This document shows, in pieces, positions 34,389 to 44,270 of a stretch of DNA of 64,000 bases; position 1 is the first letter of the stretch, and each line of letters begins with the position of its first letter. The position numbers and the translations under genes were made by a program. The notes under the pieces were generated by a model, which saw nothing but the letters and a program-made list of their open reading frames with translations, made no database searches and was not told where the DNA came from. Source of the DNA: Paracoccaceae bacterium (GTDB lineage: Bacteria > Pseudomonadota > Alphaproteobacteria > Rhodobacterales > Rhodobacteraceae); assembly GCA_030758115.1 (NCBI GenBank), contig JANREX010000048.1, positions 20,775 through 84,774 on the forward strand, given 5' to 3'.

Positions 34389-35249
34389 TCACAGGCCCAT
34401 CTCCCTGAACACGCCGGGCAGCGCTTCGGGCAGATCCTCGGCGATCAGGCCCGGCCCGAACCGCCGCGCTGCCTGCGCATGCAACCAGACCCCCAGATTG
34501 GCCGCGAGCTCTGCCGCCAGCCCGCGCGCCAGCAACCCCGTGATGAACCCCGCCAGCACATCCCCCGACCCCGCCGTCGCCAGCCATGACAGCGCGCCAT
34601 CGGTCGCGGCGGGATGCCGCCAGACCCGCCCATCGGGCAGGGCCACACAAGTGGCCGGACCTTTCAGCAGCATGGTGCAACCCAGCTGCGCCGCCGCCAT
34701 GCGCAACGCCGCCACGCGCCCGTCTTCATGCCCCAGATCGTCGCGCGTGTCAGGGAACAGGCGCAGGAACTCTCCGTCATGGGGGGTCAGAAGGCAGCCA
34801 GGATGCAGCGCGCGCCGCAGCCCTGCATCCCGCGCCAGCAGCGTCAGGGCATCGGCATCCAGCACCGTGGCGCGGGTCGCGCGCAGCGCCGCGTCCAGAT
34901 GGTGCGCCTCGACATCCGACAGCCCAAGCCCCGGCCCCAGGCAAAGCGCGGTCATCCGCGTATCGGCCAGGATCGCGGCCAGATCGGCGGGGTCATCCAG
35001 GCTGCGCAGCATGATCGCCGTGATCTGGGCCGCCACTTCGGGCTGCGCCGCCGCTGGCACGGCCAGCGTCACCAGCCCTGCCCCCACGCGCAAGGCCCCG
35101 CGCGCCGCCAGCCGCGCCGCACCGCTGCGCCCCGGCCCGCCCGACAGGATCAGCGCGTGACCTTGCATGTATTTATGCCCCATCACGGGCTTGCGCAGAC
35201 GATCACCCATGGCTTCGGTCATGGCGAATGTCCGGGGGGCTCGGTCCAT
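34389..35249 (-). CDS. nnrD: ADP-dependent NAD(P)H-hydrate dehydratase
   Basis: 286 residues, YjeF C-terminal (ribokinase-like) domain. Motifs: GHALILSGGPGRSGAARLAARGALRVGAGLVTL, LCLGPGLGLSD, VLDADAL, LTPHDGEFLRLFPD, LLKGPATCVALPDGRVW, and ATAGSGDVLAGFITGLLARG with the catalytic Asp. It restores NAD(P)H from its hydrated form. The start MDRAPRTF follows AAAGGATAGCCC. It follows nnrE after 43 bases in a different frame; many relatives encode both activities in one protein. Confidence 0.93.
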   Translation of the reverse strand: MDRAPRTFAMTEAMGDRLRKPVMGHKYMQGHALILSGGPGRSGAARLAARGALRVGAGLVTLAVPAAAQPEVAAQITAIMLRSLDDPADLAAILADTRMTALCLGPGLGLSDVEAHHLDAALRATRATVLDADALTLLARDAGLRRALHPGCLLTPHDGEFLRLFPDTRDDLGHEDGRVAALRMAAAQLGCTMLLKGPATCVALPDGRVWRHPAATDGALSWLATAGSGDVLAGFITGLLARGLAAELAANLGVWLHAQAARRFGPGLIAEDLPEALPGVFREMGL

Positions 35250-35292
35250 GGGCTATCCTTTCCGTTGCGCGCGTCGCTTGCGTATCATGGCG

Positions 35293-35970
35293 TCACAATC
35301 CGATCGGCACCACAACTGTCGTGACGCCGGCCTTGTCCAGAACATCGTGAACAGGTTTGCGCGCATGAAAGGTCACCACCAGATCAGCGGCAAAGGGGCG
35401 CAGGCCCAAGGCCTGACCAGTATCACAATCGTAGCCCGTGGGCAGATCAACCGCCACGGCCAGCAGGCTTGTGCCCGGCGCGGATTGCATGACCCGGTCC
35501 CTTGCCTGCCACCAAGGTGCCAGAATGTCATCGGTGCACCGCCCCTGCCCGATCCCCAGAAGCGCATCGACCACAAGGACAGGCTGACCAGAGGCTGCGG
35601 CCACAAGCCCGGCCAGCACGTCGGAACAGTCCGCAAGCGGCAGGCTTTCGCCCCCGGCCACCTGCCAGTCATGCGCCGCCGCCGCCGCATCCCCGCCCGG
35701 CAATGGCGGGCGGGAGGCACAAAGCCGGACCTGCCAGCCCCGGCGCAGCAATCCGCAGGCGATCACATAGCCGTCCCCGCCATTGTTGCCCGGACCGCAG
35801 AGGATCAGCGCATGATGCACGCCCTGCGCCAAGGCGGGCCATGCCTGCAATGCGGTGGCGATGACCCCTTCTCCGGCGCGCTGCATCAGGGCTTTCCCGG
35901 TCACACGACCCGACTCCATTGCCGTTTTTTCAAGCAGCCGCATCTGCTCAGCCGTGAGGATTCCGTTCAT
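35293..35970 (-). CDS. nnrE: NAD(P)H-hydrate epimerase
   Basis: 225 residues, YjeF N-terminal (Rossmann-like) domain. Motifs: LTAEQMRLLEKTAMESG, GKALMQRAGEGV, ALILCGPGNNGGDGYVIA, VLVVDALLGIG, and VAVDLPTGYDCDTGQALG. It interconverts R and S forms of NAD(P)H hydrate so that NnrD can repair them. It ends with VVVPIGL and a TGA where fused homologues continue into the dehydratase domain. Divergent from glnB. Confidence 0.92.
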   Translation of the reverse strand: MNGILTAEQMRLLEKTAMESGRVTGKALMQRAGEGVIATALQAWPALAQGVHHALILCGPGNNGGDGYVIACGLLRRGWQVRLCASRPPLPGGDAAAAAHDWQVAGGESLPLADCSDVLAGLVAAASGQPVLVVDALLGIGQGRCTDDILAPWWQARDRVMQSAPGTSLLAVAVDLPTGYDCDTGQALGLRPFAADLVVTFHARKPVHDVLDKAGVTTVVVPIGL

Positions 35971-36123
35971 TTTCGCCCCCTACCGTTCTTTTTGCGCATA
36001 TTTTTTGATCTTTTTGCACAATTTTTGATCATCCAGCAGAAATCCCGCTGCCTCGCTTCGCATTGCACCCGCTGCCCGATTGTGGCACCCCGGCATAAAT
36101 GGTCTGACCCCTGTGGAGCATAG

Positions 36124-36477
<354 letters not shown>

Positions 36478-36506
36478 TCTACCCACAAAACGAAAGGGAT
36501 TAGGGA

Positions 36507-37913
36507 ATGAGCAAGAACGCAGTTCTCAAACTGATCAAGGACGAGGATGTCGAATACGTCGATATCCGCTTCACCGATCCGCGCGGCAAGCTGCAGCACG
36601 TGACTGTGGTTGCCGATCTGGTCGACGAAGACTTCCTTGAAGAAGGCTTCATGTTCGACGGCTCGTCGATCGCCGGCTGGAAGTCGATCGAAGCATCGGA
36701 CATGAAACTGATGCCGGATACCGACAGCGTCTACATCGATCCGTTCTACGCCGAGAAGACCATCTGCATCCATTGCTCGGTCGTCGAGCCCGACACCGGC
36801 GAATCCTATGACCGCGACCCGCGCGGCACCGCAGAGAAGGCAGAGGCCTACCTGAAGTCCAGCGGCATCGGCGACAGCGCCTATTTCGGCCCCGAGGCTG
36901 AATTCTTCCTGTTCGACGACGTGCGTTACTCCGTCACCCCGAACAAGGTCTCCTACCAGGTTGACGCCGATCACGCGGCCTGGAACACGGATACCGAATT
37001 CGAGATGGGCAACACCGGCCACCGCCCCGGCTACAAGGGCGGCTATTTCCCGGTCAACCCCGCCGATGACGGTCAGGACATCCGCTCGGAAATGCTGTCC
37101 ACCATGAAGCGCATGGGCATGAAGGTCGACAAGCACCACCACGAAGTTGCGACCTCGCAGCACGAGCTGGGCATGATCTTCGGCACGCTGACCGAGCAGG
37201 CCGACAACATCCAGAAGTACAAGTACGTCATCCACAACGTCGCACTGGCCTATGGCCGTTCGGCCACCTTCATGCCGAAGCCCATCAAGGGCGACAACGG
37301 TTCGGGGATGCACGTGAACATGTCGATCTGGAAAGACGGCAAGCCGCTGTTCGCAGGCGACAAATACGCCGACCTGAGCCAGGAGGCGCTGTATTTCATC
37401 GGCGGCATCCTGAAGCACGCCAAGTCGCTCAACGCCTTCACCAACCCGACCACCAACAGCTACAAGCGTCTGGTGCCCGGCTACGAGGCCCCCGTTCTGC
37501 GCGCCTATTCGGCACGCAACCGGTCGGGTTGCGTTCGTATTCCGTGGACGGAAAGCCCCAAGGCAAAGCGCGTCGAAGCTCGCTTCCCCGATCCGGCGGC
37601 CAACCCCTACCTGGCGTTCTCGGCCCTGCTGATGGCTGGCCTTGACGGGATCAAGAACAAGATCGATCCGGGCGAAGCCATGGACAAGAACCTCTATGAC
37701 CTGCCCGCAGAAGAGCTGGCCGGCATCCCCACCGTCTGCGGATCGCTCCGCGAGGCGCTGGAGGAGCTGCAGAAGGACATGGACTATCTGCTGGCTGGCG
37801 ACGTGTTCACGAAAGACCAGATCATGGCCTATATCGGCCTGAAGATGGAAGAAGTCGAAGAATACGACATGACTCCGCACCCGGTCGAGTTCAAGAACTA
37901 CTACAGCTGCTGA
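36507..37913 (+). CDS. glnA: Glutamine synthetase, type I
   Basis: 468 residues, normal for GSI-beta. It makes glutamine from glutamate, ammonia and ATP. Motifs: FDGSSIAGW, the metal-binding [46 protein letters not shown], and the adenylylation Tyr in [10 protein letters not shown] near residue 397. It is probably co-transcribed with glnB and controlled by adenylylation, since the Tyr site is present. A terminator follows about 50 bases after the stop. Confidence 0.98.
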   Translation: MSKNAVLKLIKDEDVEYVDIRFTDPRGKLQHVTVVADLVDEDFLEEGFMFDGSSIAGWKSIEASDMKLMPDTDSVYIDPFYAEKTICIHCSVVEPDTGESYDRDPRGTAEKAEAYLKSSGIGDSAYFGPEAEFFLFDDVRYSVTPNKVSYQVDADHAAWNTDTEFEMGNTGHRPGYKGGYFPVNPADDGQDIRSEMLSTMKRMGMKVDKHHHEVATSQHELGMIFGTLTEQADNIQKYKYVIHNVALAYGRSATFMPKPIKGDNGSGMHVNMSIWKDGKPLFAGDKYADLSQEALYFIGGILKHAKSLNAFTNPTTNSYKRLVPGYEAPVLRAYSARNRSGCVRIPWTESPKAKRVEARFPDPAANPYLAFSALLMAGLDGIKNKIDPGEAMDKNLYDLPAEELAGIPTVCGSLREALEELQKDMDYLLAGDVFTKDQIMAYIGLKMEEVEEYDMTPHPVEFKNYYSC

Positions 37914-37963
37914 TCAGGTCGGTTCCGCGACCACCGAGTCGCGGAAAATCAACCAAGGTCACA

Positions 37964-37991
37964 AAAAGGGCGCCTTTCGGGGCGCCCTTTG
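37964..37991 (+). terminator. Terminator of glnB-glnA
   Basis: Eight-bp stem AGGGCGCC/GGCGCCCT around TTTCGG near 37967-37988, with A residues before and TTTGCCGTTT after. A separate 8-bp inverted repeat TTCCGCGA/TCGCGGAA (37923-37946) lies between it and the glnA stop. Confidence 0.8.
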
Positions 37992-38136
37992 CCGTTTCTG
38001 GGCGAAAGCATGGCAGGCGGGACGCCCAAATTCACGGAATCCGGCACTGCGCCCCAAGCTTACCGGATTTGGAACAAAAAATGCCCCATTTCATTAAGCA
38101 TAACTCGGGGGTTGGAAATCCCCCGCGGAGGCTGTC

Positions 38137-39243
38137 ATGCGCATGGACAACACTCGGTGCACGTCTGGATTGGTTTTTCTCGGTACGAGACCCCTCGATC
38201 TTCCGCTGCTGGCGAGCCGCCTTGAACGGGTGTTGGGCACGCGCGGCTTCCATGTCGGCCTGTCCGAGATGATGTCACAGGGTCACCTCAAGATGGGTCT
38301 GGGCGGTTTCGAACTGCATATGAACACCATGGAGAACCACCGCGAGGGGGACCACCGCGGTGGCATGCAGAGCATGGACCTGGCCATGAGCGATGCCTTC
38401 GCGCAGGAACAGGACACCGATCTGAAGGTCAACAGTGTCACGCAGACCCTGACGGTGACCATCATCAAGCTGCCATCGGAGCTTCCCAGCCTGCGCGAGG
38501 CGGAACGCTCTACCGCGACAGCCCATTCCGCCCTTGCACTGGCCACACTGGAACTGGCGCAGGTTCTTGATCCTGACTACGTGCAATGGCTGCAGCCCGA
38601 CATGATGCTGTCGACATCCTCTTTCCTGTCCGTGCTTGAAAAGGTCACGCCCCGCCGGGTCTCTGCAGCGGATCGCGCCGCCAAGGGACAGAACGAAACG
38701 GACAGACCCAAGCGCCCCACGCCGGTCTTGCCGCTGAACCAGAAAGGTGAAGCCACCGTGTCACGCCTTTTTCCCGATATCGAAGACACCTGCGAACGCC
38801 TGGAAAGCCAGACCCGCGTCGATGAGACACCCGAGGTGGCACCGGCCCGCGTTGACTCCTCCGGCCTGCCGTATCTGCGGGCAGTGTTCAATCGCGACGC
38901 CGAGACCGCCATGACCCCGGTGTCCGTCGCGGCACCTTCCGCAACGGCCAAGTCGGCAGAAGCCACGTATGACGCACCTGCCCTGACGGATGAGCCAAGC
39001 ACCACGTCGCGCGTGGCCACCTGGGCGATCTCGCTGACTGTCAGCCTGATCTCGGTGCCGGTCGGTCTGGCCTTGATGGTCTATAACCTTCTGCGCGGCG
39101 AAGACCTGCGCCTTGCGCTGACGGCACTGGCCCTGACGGGGGTGTTCACGGGCATGGCAAAGCTTGGCATGATCGAAACCGTGGTTGCGACCCTGTCCAC
39201 CCTGCCCGTCATCGGGCAGCTTCTGGCCTATCTGCCCATCTGA
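38137..39243 (+). CDS. Unrecognised protein with C-terminal membrane helices
   Basis: 368 residues. The N-terminal part (1-about 170) is soluble, with FLGTRPLDLPLLASRLERVLG and LKMGLGGFELHMNTMENH; its later segment (AHSALALATLELAQVLDPDYVQWL) is helical. A Pro/Thr-rich, probably disordered region (about 175-285) follows, then two or three membrane helices (about 290-318, 323-345 and 350-366, WAISLTVSLISVPVGLALMVY). GGAG lies seven bases before the ATG. I do not recognise a family. Its only neighbour on this strand is glnA, behind a terminator, so it is likely its own unit. Confidence 0.75.
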   Translation: MRMDNTRCTSGLVFLGTRPLDLPLLASRLERVLGTRGFHVGLSEMMSQGHLKMGLGGFELHMNTMENHREGDHRGGMQSMDLAMSDAFAQEQDTDLKVNSVTQTLTVTIIKLPSELPSLREAERSTATAHSALALATLELAQVLDPDYVQWLQPDMMLSTSSFLSVLEKVTPRRVSAADRAAKGQNETDRPKRPTPVLPLNQKGEATVSRLFPDIEDTCERLESQTRVDETPEVAPARVDSSGLPYLRAVFNRDAETAMTPVSVAAPSATAKSAEATYDAPALTDEPSTTSRVATWAISLTVSLISVPVGLALMVYNLLRGEDLRLALTALALTGVFTGMAKLGMIETVVATLSTLPVIGQLLAYLPI

Positions 39244-39328
39244 TCCGGCACATCCGCGCGCCAATCCGATTGCCAGTCGCAAGACAGGCGGCTAGGCTTT
39301 CGGCAAAAGTGTACGGGTGTGTCACAAG

Positions 39329-40135
39329 ATGCGTCATTTCGTCAAAGGGTCCATCATTTCCGTTGTCCTGGCGCTGGGGTGCGTGACCCCGGTACTGGGT
39401 GCGCAATGCGGCAATACCGCTGCCGGCTACGCGGCATGGAAGCGCGATTTCGCAAAGATCGCCGCGCGGGCCGGGGTCGGCGAACGCGGGCTTGCGGCAC
39501 TGGCCGGAACCACCTATGCGACCCGCACCATCGCAGCCGACCGCAATCAGAAAAGCTTTGGCTACACGCTTGAAAAATTCATGCAGGTGCGCGGCGCAGA
39601 TACGATCGTGGCGCAGGGCAAACGCCGCAAGGCGCGCGATGCCGCCTTCTATCAGGCGCTGGAACGGCAATATGGCGTGCCTGCGGGCGTGATCATCGCC
39701 ATCCATGGCATGGAAACCGCCTTCGGCAATTTCATGGGCGACAGCAATGTCGTGTCCGCGATTGCCACGCTGGCCTATGACTGCCGCCGCTCGGACTTCT
39801 TCGCAGGCCATACGATTGCGGCGCTGCAACTGGTGGATCGCGGCACGATCACCCCGCAATCCATCGGCGCGAAGCATGGCGAGTTGGGCCATACGCAGTT
39901 CCTGCCCGGCAACGTGCTGACCTATGCGGTCGATGCGAATGGTGACGGTCGCATCGACATGAACAACATGACCGATGCCCTTGCATCCACGGCGAATTTC
40001 CTGCGCCAGAAAGGCTGGCAACCCGGCAAGGGCTACCAGGAGGGAGAGCCGAATTTCCGTGTCATCCAGGAATGGAACGCGGCCGGCGTCTATCAGAAGG
40101 CCATCGCCATCATGGCCCGCCGCATCGACGGCTGA
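39329..40135 (+). CDS. Lytic murein transglycosylase (MltB/SLT_2 type)
   Basis: 268 residues. A signal peptide (about 1-25, ending VLGA) precedes an SLT_2 lytic transglycosylase domain: FGYTLEKFMQVRGADTI, VIIAIHGMETAFGNFMGD with the catalytic Glu, then LQLVDRGTITP, GELGHTQFLPGNVLTYAVDANGDGRIDM. It cleaves peptidoglycan glycan strands with anhydro-sugar formation in the periplasm. An in-frame GTG four codons earlier is a weaker start. It ends back-to-back with the HODM-like gene, with no base between the two stop codons. Confidence 0.93.
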   Translation: MRHFVKGSIISVVLALGCVTPVLGAQCGNTAAGYAAWKRDFAKIAARAGVGERGLAALAGTTYATRTIAADRNQKSFGYTLEKFMQVRGADTIVAQGKRRKARDAAFYQALERQYGVPAGVIIAIHGMETAFGNFMGDSNVVSAIATLAYDCRRSDFFAGHTIAALQLVDRGTITPQSIGAKHGELGHTQFLPGNVLTYAVDANGDGRIDMNNMTDALASTANFLRQKGWQPGKGYQEGEPNFRVIQEWNAAGVYQKAIAIMARRIDG

Positions 40136-40897
40136 TCACAGCGTGCGCGGCCACAAGGCCTGCACGACATCGCGCGCCAGCACGCTGGTATGAATGCCAA
40201 AGACAACCGCACCGCTCTGCGGAAGCCTGACCAGGCTTTGACGCTCGGTCCGCAGATAGTCGGCGCTTTGGGCACCGCGTTCGATCCTGCGGTCATTCTC
40301 GCGGCGGGGCTGGTGCAGGGTCGGGTCGACATACCACAGGGCGTTGAACCGCCACAGCGGGCGGCCCACCTGCACACCGTCGAACAACCGCTGCACCCGC
40401 CGCGCCATGGTCGCGTCATACTCGGCGACCGGCAGGTGAATCCCGATCAGCGGGCGCAGGTACTTTTCCTCCAGCGTCCAGCTTGCCGGAAAGCATAGCA
40501 CCGCAGCGGTCAGCACATGTTCGTCGCCGCGCTTTTCCATCAGGCACAGATCCTGCTGCACCAGATGGCCCAAGGTGCCCATCGGATCGTCGCGTTCTAT
40601 GGCGACCGTCACACCATCCGGCCGGCGCACCTGCCCTGCCCCGACGGCGTGATCCCCGCGCCCTGCGAGAACCTCAAGCACCGCCTCAAGAAGCTCCTCG
40701 GCCGCCGGGCGTGCGCCCTCGTCCATGGCGATGACCTTGTCACGCCGCTCGGCCAGCAGGCGCGTCCGCTCTGCCATCTGCGGTCCATGGGCATCATCCA
40801 CGATGATCCAGTCATCGGGCTCCATCGGCGCGATGCCCGGCAGCGGTTTGTGATGTGTCGGATCGTAGCCCAGGCGTGTCTGAAGGATCGGTGTCAT
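40136..40897 (-). CDS. HODM-like (DUF3445) haem-dependent oxidative N-demethylase family protein
   Basis: 253 residues from MTPILQTRLGYDPTHHKPLPG. The family pattern is visible: EPDDWIIVDDAHGPQMAERTRLL, LMEKRGDEHVLTAAVLCFPASWTLEEKYLRPLIGIHLPV, WRFNALWYVDPTLHQP, LRTERQSLVRLPQSGAVVFGIHT. DUF3445/HODM alpha-subunit-like proteins relate to methylamine N-demethylation with haem. Substrate unknown here. It is divergent from dddP, with 101 bases between the starts, so shared regulation is possible. Confidence 0.85.
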   Translation of the reverse strand: MTPILQTRLGYDPTHHKPLPGIAPMEPDDWIIVDDAHGPQMAERTRLLAERRDKVIAMDEGARPAAEELLEAVLEVLAGRGDHAVGAGQVRRPDGVTVAIERDDPMGTLGHLVQQDLCLMEKRGDEHVLTAAVLCFPASWTLEEKYLRPLIGIHLPVAEYDATMARRVQRLFDGVQVGRPLWRFNALWYVDPTLHQPRRENDRRIERGAQSADYLRTERQSLVRLPQSGAVVFGIHTSVLARDVVQALWPRTL

Positions 40898-40998
40898 GGC
40901 GTCATCTGTTCCAAAAAACGACCTGTGTGCAAGTCGGTTTGGGAAGGGACAGCCCCCGCCATGCAAGAAGATGCTGGCTCAGCAGCGGAGAGACCACG

Positions 40999-42339
40999 AT
41001 GAACCAGCATTACAGCGACAGACGCAAGATCGACCCCACGCGCGGTGCCACCCTGGCCGATGGCAGCCCCAACGACATGGACCGGGTGGAAATCGGGCCG
41101 ACGCTTCTGGCCTTCGACGAATGGGCGGCGGCCGGGCTGAGCCTGCCTGATCTGCCAGCGATGCGCCAATATCGTTTCGACCGGCTGGTTCAGTTCATCC
41201 AGGCGCGCGACTATGCGGGCCTGTTGATGTTCGACCCGCTGAACATCCGCTATGCCACCGACAGCACCAACATGCAGCTGTGGAACACCCACAACCCGTT
41301 CCGCGCCGTGCTGATCTGCGCCGATGGCTACATGGTGATCTGGGATTACAAGAACGCCATGTTCCTCAGCCGCTTCAACCCGCTTGTGCGCGAACAGCGA
41401 TCCGGCGCGGACCTGTTCTATTTCGACCGGGGCGACAAGGTCGATGTGGCCGCCGATGTCTTTGCAAACGAGGTCCGTGCCCTGCTGTCGGCCCATGCCG
41501 GCACCAACAAGCGGCTGGCTGTCGACAAGATCATGCTGCACGGCCTGCGCGCGCTTGAAGCGCAGGGGCTTGAGATCATGGAAGGCGAGGAGTTGACCGA
41601 AAAGGCCCGCGCCGTGAAAGGACCGGACGAGATCCTGGCGATGCGCTGCGCCTCGCATGCCTGCGAGGCTGCCGTGGCCGAGATGGAACGCGCCGCACGC
41701 GCGGGCATCCCCGGCGGTCGCATGTCAGAGGATGACGTCTGGGCCGTGCTTCATGCGGAAAACATCCGCCGCGGCGGCGAATGGATCGAGACGCGGCTGC
41801 TGGCCTCGGGGCCACGGACCAATCCCTGGTTCCAGGAATGCGGCCCGCGCATCATCCAGAACAACGAGATCGTGGCCTTCGATACCGATCTGATCGGCGC
41901 CTATGGCATCTGCATCGACATCAGCCGGACATGGTGGGTGGGCGACCGTGCCCCGCGTCCCGACATGGTTTCGGCGATGCAACACGGGATCGATCACATC
42001 CGCCACAACATGTCCCTGCTGAAACCGGGGGTGAGCTTGCGCGACCTGACCTTCAAGTCACATCCGCTGGATCCGCAATACCAGCGCGGCAAATATGGCT
42101 GCCTGATGCACGGCGTTGGCCTTTGCGATGAATGGCCCCTGATCTGCTATCCGGACAATTTCGTCGAAGGCGCCTATGACTATGCTCTGGAACCCGGCAT
42201 GGTCCTTTGCGTCGAGGCGCTGATCAGTCCCGAGGGCGGAGATTTCTCGATCAAGCTGGAGGATCAGGTCCTGATCACCGAGGATGGGCACGAGAACCTG
42301 ACCCGCTATCCCTTTGATCCGGCGCTGTGCGGCGCGTGA
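40999..42339 (+). CDS. dddP: DMSP lyase DddP (M24 metallopeptidase-fold)
   Basis: 446 residues. It cleaves dimethylsulfoniopropionate to DMS and acrylate. The creatinase N-terminal domain (about 1-180) is followed by the pita-bread domain. All ligands known from Ruegeria DddP occupy the same numbers: Asp295, Asp297, Asp307, His371, Glu406, Glu421, plus the catalytic Asp377 (in HGVGLCDEW). These Asp/Glu/His positions and the N-terminus MNQHYS distinguish it from ordinary Xaa-Pro peptidases. The ATG at 40999 follows CGGAGAGACC. No DMSP transporter or acrylate genes lie adjacent. Confidence 0.97.
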   Translation: MNQHYSDRRKIDPTRGATLADGSPNDMDRVEIGPTLLAFDEWAAAGLSLPDLPAMRQYRFDRLVQFIQARDYAGLLMFDPLNIRYATDSTNMQLWNTHNPFRAVLICADGYMVIWDYKNAMFLSRFNPLVREQRSGADLFYFDRGDKVDVAADVFANEVRALLSAHAGTNKRLAVDKIMLHGLRALEAQGLEIMEGEELTEKARAVKGPDEILAMRCASHACEAAVAEMERAARAGIPGGRMSEDDVWAVLHAENIRRGGEWIETRLLASGPRTNPWFQECGPRIIQNNEIVAFDTDLIGAYGICIDISRTWWVGDRAPRPDMVSAMQHGIDHIRHNMSLLKPGVSLRDLTFKSHPLDPQYQRGKYGCLMHGVGLCDEWPLICYPDNFVEGAYDYALEPGMVLCVEALISPEGGDFSIKLEDQVLITEDGHENLTRYPFDPALCGA

Positions 42340-42454
42340 TGACAGGGTAGCGCCAAACCTCGCGCCGCGTCACCTTGACGTGAGACCCCTGACACATGGG
42401 TTGCGGCTGGCCTGCCGCAAGCCCAGTCTGATGTGCAGACGTCAGGACATGGAT

Positions 42455-43669
42455 ATGGCAAGCAGACACATCACTTTCACAGGCCACGATGGCAGCGCGC
42501 TGGCCGCCCGGCTTGACCTGCCCGAGGGTCCGCATCTTGCGACGGCATTGCTGGCGCATTGCTTTACCTGCTCCAAGGATATCGCCGCCGCGCGGCGTAT
42601 CGCGCAGCGCCTGGCGGCGATGGGGATCGCTGTCCTGCGGTTCGATTTCACCGGACTTGGCCATTCGGGGGGTGAGTTCGCCAATACCGGCTTCACCTCG
42701 AATGTCGCGGATATCCTGGCCGCCGCCTCATGGCTGCGCGACAACGGCATGCCGGCCAAGCTGCTGATCGGGCATTCGCTGGGCGGTGCGGCCATCCTCA
42801 AGGCCGCGCCGGACATTGACGGGATCAAGGCGGTGGTGACGCTTGGCGCCCCCTTCGATCCGGCCCATGTGACCCATAATTTCGGGGATGCGCTGGACCA
42901 TATCCGCGACAGGGGCGAAGCCGAGGTGGACCTGGGCGGCCGCCCCTTCCGCATCACCCGCACCTTCGTCGAGGATATCGAAGCCGCATCGATCACCCCG
43001 GAACTGCAGCGATTGAAGGCCGCACTTCTGGTGATGCACGCCCCGCTGGACAAGATCGTCGGGATCGACAATGCCACACGGATCTTCACCGCCGCGCGCC
43101 ACCCCAAAAGCTTCGTCACGCTGGATGACGCGGATCACCTGATCAGCCGGGCCTCGGATGCCGACTACGCCGCCGAGGTCATGGCAAGCTGGGCCAGCCG
43201 CTATCTGGATCTGCGCCCGCCCGCGCCGCCCCCCGGCGTGCCCGAAGGGATCGTGCGCGTTTCCGAGGCCGATGCCGAGGGCTTTCTGCAGGATGTGATC
43301 GCCGGTCCCCAGCACCATGCCCTGGCGGATGAGCCACGCGCCTATGGCGGCACAAATCGCGGGATGTCGCCCTATGGCTTCATCTCGGCGGGTCTGGGCG
43401 CCTGCACCTCGATGACGATCCGCATGTATGCCCGCCGCAAAGGCTGGCCACTGGATCATGTCCGGGTGGATGTCAGCCACGACAAGATGCATGCGCAGGA
43501 TGCGAAATCAGGCCTTGGCGACAAGATCGACAGCTTTCGCCGGGAAATCCACCTTGAGGGGGCGCTGAGCGACGATCAGCGCGCAAGGCTGCTGGAGATT
43601 GCCGACAAATGCCCGGTGCATCGCACGCTCAGGCAAAGCAGCACCATCCACACGGTCCTGGCCGGCTGA
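42455..43669 (+). CDS. Alpha/beta-hydrolase fused to OsmC-family domain
   Basis: 404 residues. The N-terminal domain (about 1-250) is an alpha/beta hydrolase with ALLAHCFTCSKD (oxyanion region), the nucleophile in LLIGHSLGGAAIL, an acid in VMHAPLDKIVGI, and His in DDADHLIS. The C-terminal domain (about 265-404) is OsmC/Ohr-like, with the Cys pair in GLGACTSMTIRMYARRKGW and ADKCPVHRTL, suggesting thiol peroxidase-type activity on organic hydroperoxides. This fused architecture is widespread. AGGA lies seven bases before the ATG. Same strand as dddP, 115 bases downstream. Confidence 0.93.
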   Translation: MASRHITFTGHDGSALAARLDLPEGPHLATALLAHCFTCSKDIAAARRIAQRLAAMGIAVLRFDFTGLGHSGGEFANTGFTSNVADILAAASWLRDNGMPAKLLIGHSLGGAAILKAAPDIDGIKAVVTLGAPFDPAHVTHNFGDALDHIRDRGEAEVDLGGRPFRITRTFVEDIEAASITPELQRLKAALLVMHAPLDKIVGIDNATRIFTAARHPKSFVTLDDADHLISRASDADYAAEVMASWASRYLDLRPPAPPPGVPEGIVRVSEADAEGFLQDVIAGPQHHALADEPRAYGGTNRGMSPYGFISAGLGACTSMTIRMYARRKGWPLDHVRVDVSHDKMHAQDAKSGLGDKIDSFRREIHLEGALSDDQRARLLEIADKCPVHRTLRQSSTIHTVLAG

Positions 43670-43676
43670 CGCCCCT

Positions 43677-44081
43677 TCAGGCGTTTCCGTTGACTTTTTC
43701 CTGATGTGCCGCCCATGCCTTTTCGATCTCGCCGCACAGCTCGGTCGGATCAAAGGGTTTGGTGATCACGGTCAACGCGCCCTTGTTCAGCATGTTCTGC
43801 GAAAAATTCTCTTCCGCCTTGGCTGTCACGAAAACCGCCGGAATGTCCTTGAAACCCGGCAGGGTCCGCAGGGCGCTCCAGGTTTCCATGCCGTCCATGT
43901 CGGGCATCATGAAATCCAGCAGGAACAGTTGCGGCTCGCAGCCCTCTGCCCCGGCCATGGCATCCTGCCCGGATTCAAACTGATCCACGTGATAGCCCCC
44001 GATCATCTCGAGGGAGATCTTGATGATCATCCGAATGTCTTCGGCATCATCCACATGCAGGATACGTTGCAGTTTTTCCAT
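43677..44081 (-). CDS. Single-domain response regulator (CheY-like receiver)
   Basis: 134 residues, receiver domain only. The acidic pocket is HVDDAED, the phospho-acceptor Asp is in LFLLDFMMPDMDGMETW, the Thr in PAVFVTAKAEE, and the Lys in TVITKPFDP. No output domain, so it acts by protein contact or as a phosphorelay step. The start MEKLQRILHVDD at 44081 is preferred. It lies 189 bases downstream of the histidine kinase on the same strand, its likely phosphodonor. Confidence 0.92.
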   Translation of the reverse strand: MEKLQRILHVDDAEDIRMIIKISLEMIGGYHVDQFESGQDAMAGAEGCEPQLFLLDFMMPDMDGMETWSALRTLPGFKDIPAVFVTAKAEENFSQNMLNKGALTVITKPFDPTELCGEIEKAWAAHQEKVNGNA

Positions 44082-44270
44082 CTCAGTCGCCTTTGACGCC
44101 CAAAAGCCAGGGCAATGCGCCACCAGAACAACGATTACTGCACAAAACGGGCCTGCCTGGCCCTTGATCTACACTCTGTCAGATCGGCCCCACGATCAAC
44201 CCGTGAAACCTGCCCGGCCCCCAAAGTTCCGCGGTGGTGCGGCGCAACCGCCACCGCCGGCACAAGCGGA

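Noticed and set aside
40999-42339. Annotation as Xaa-Pro aminopeptidase or creatinase
   Set aside because: The fold is shared, but the ligand and catalytic positions match DddP residue by residue, including Asp377.
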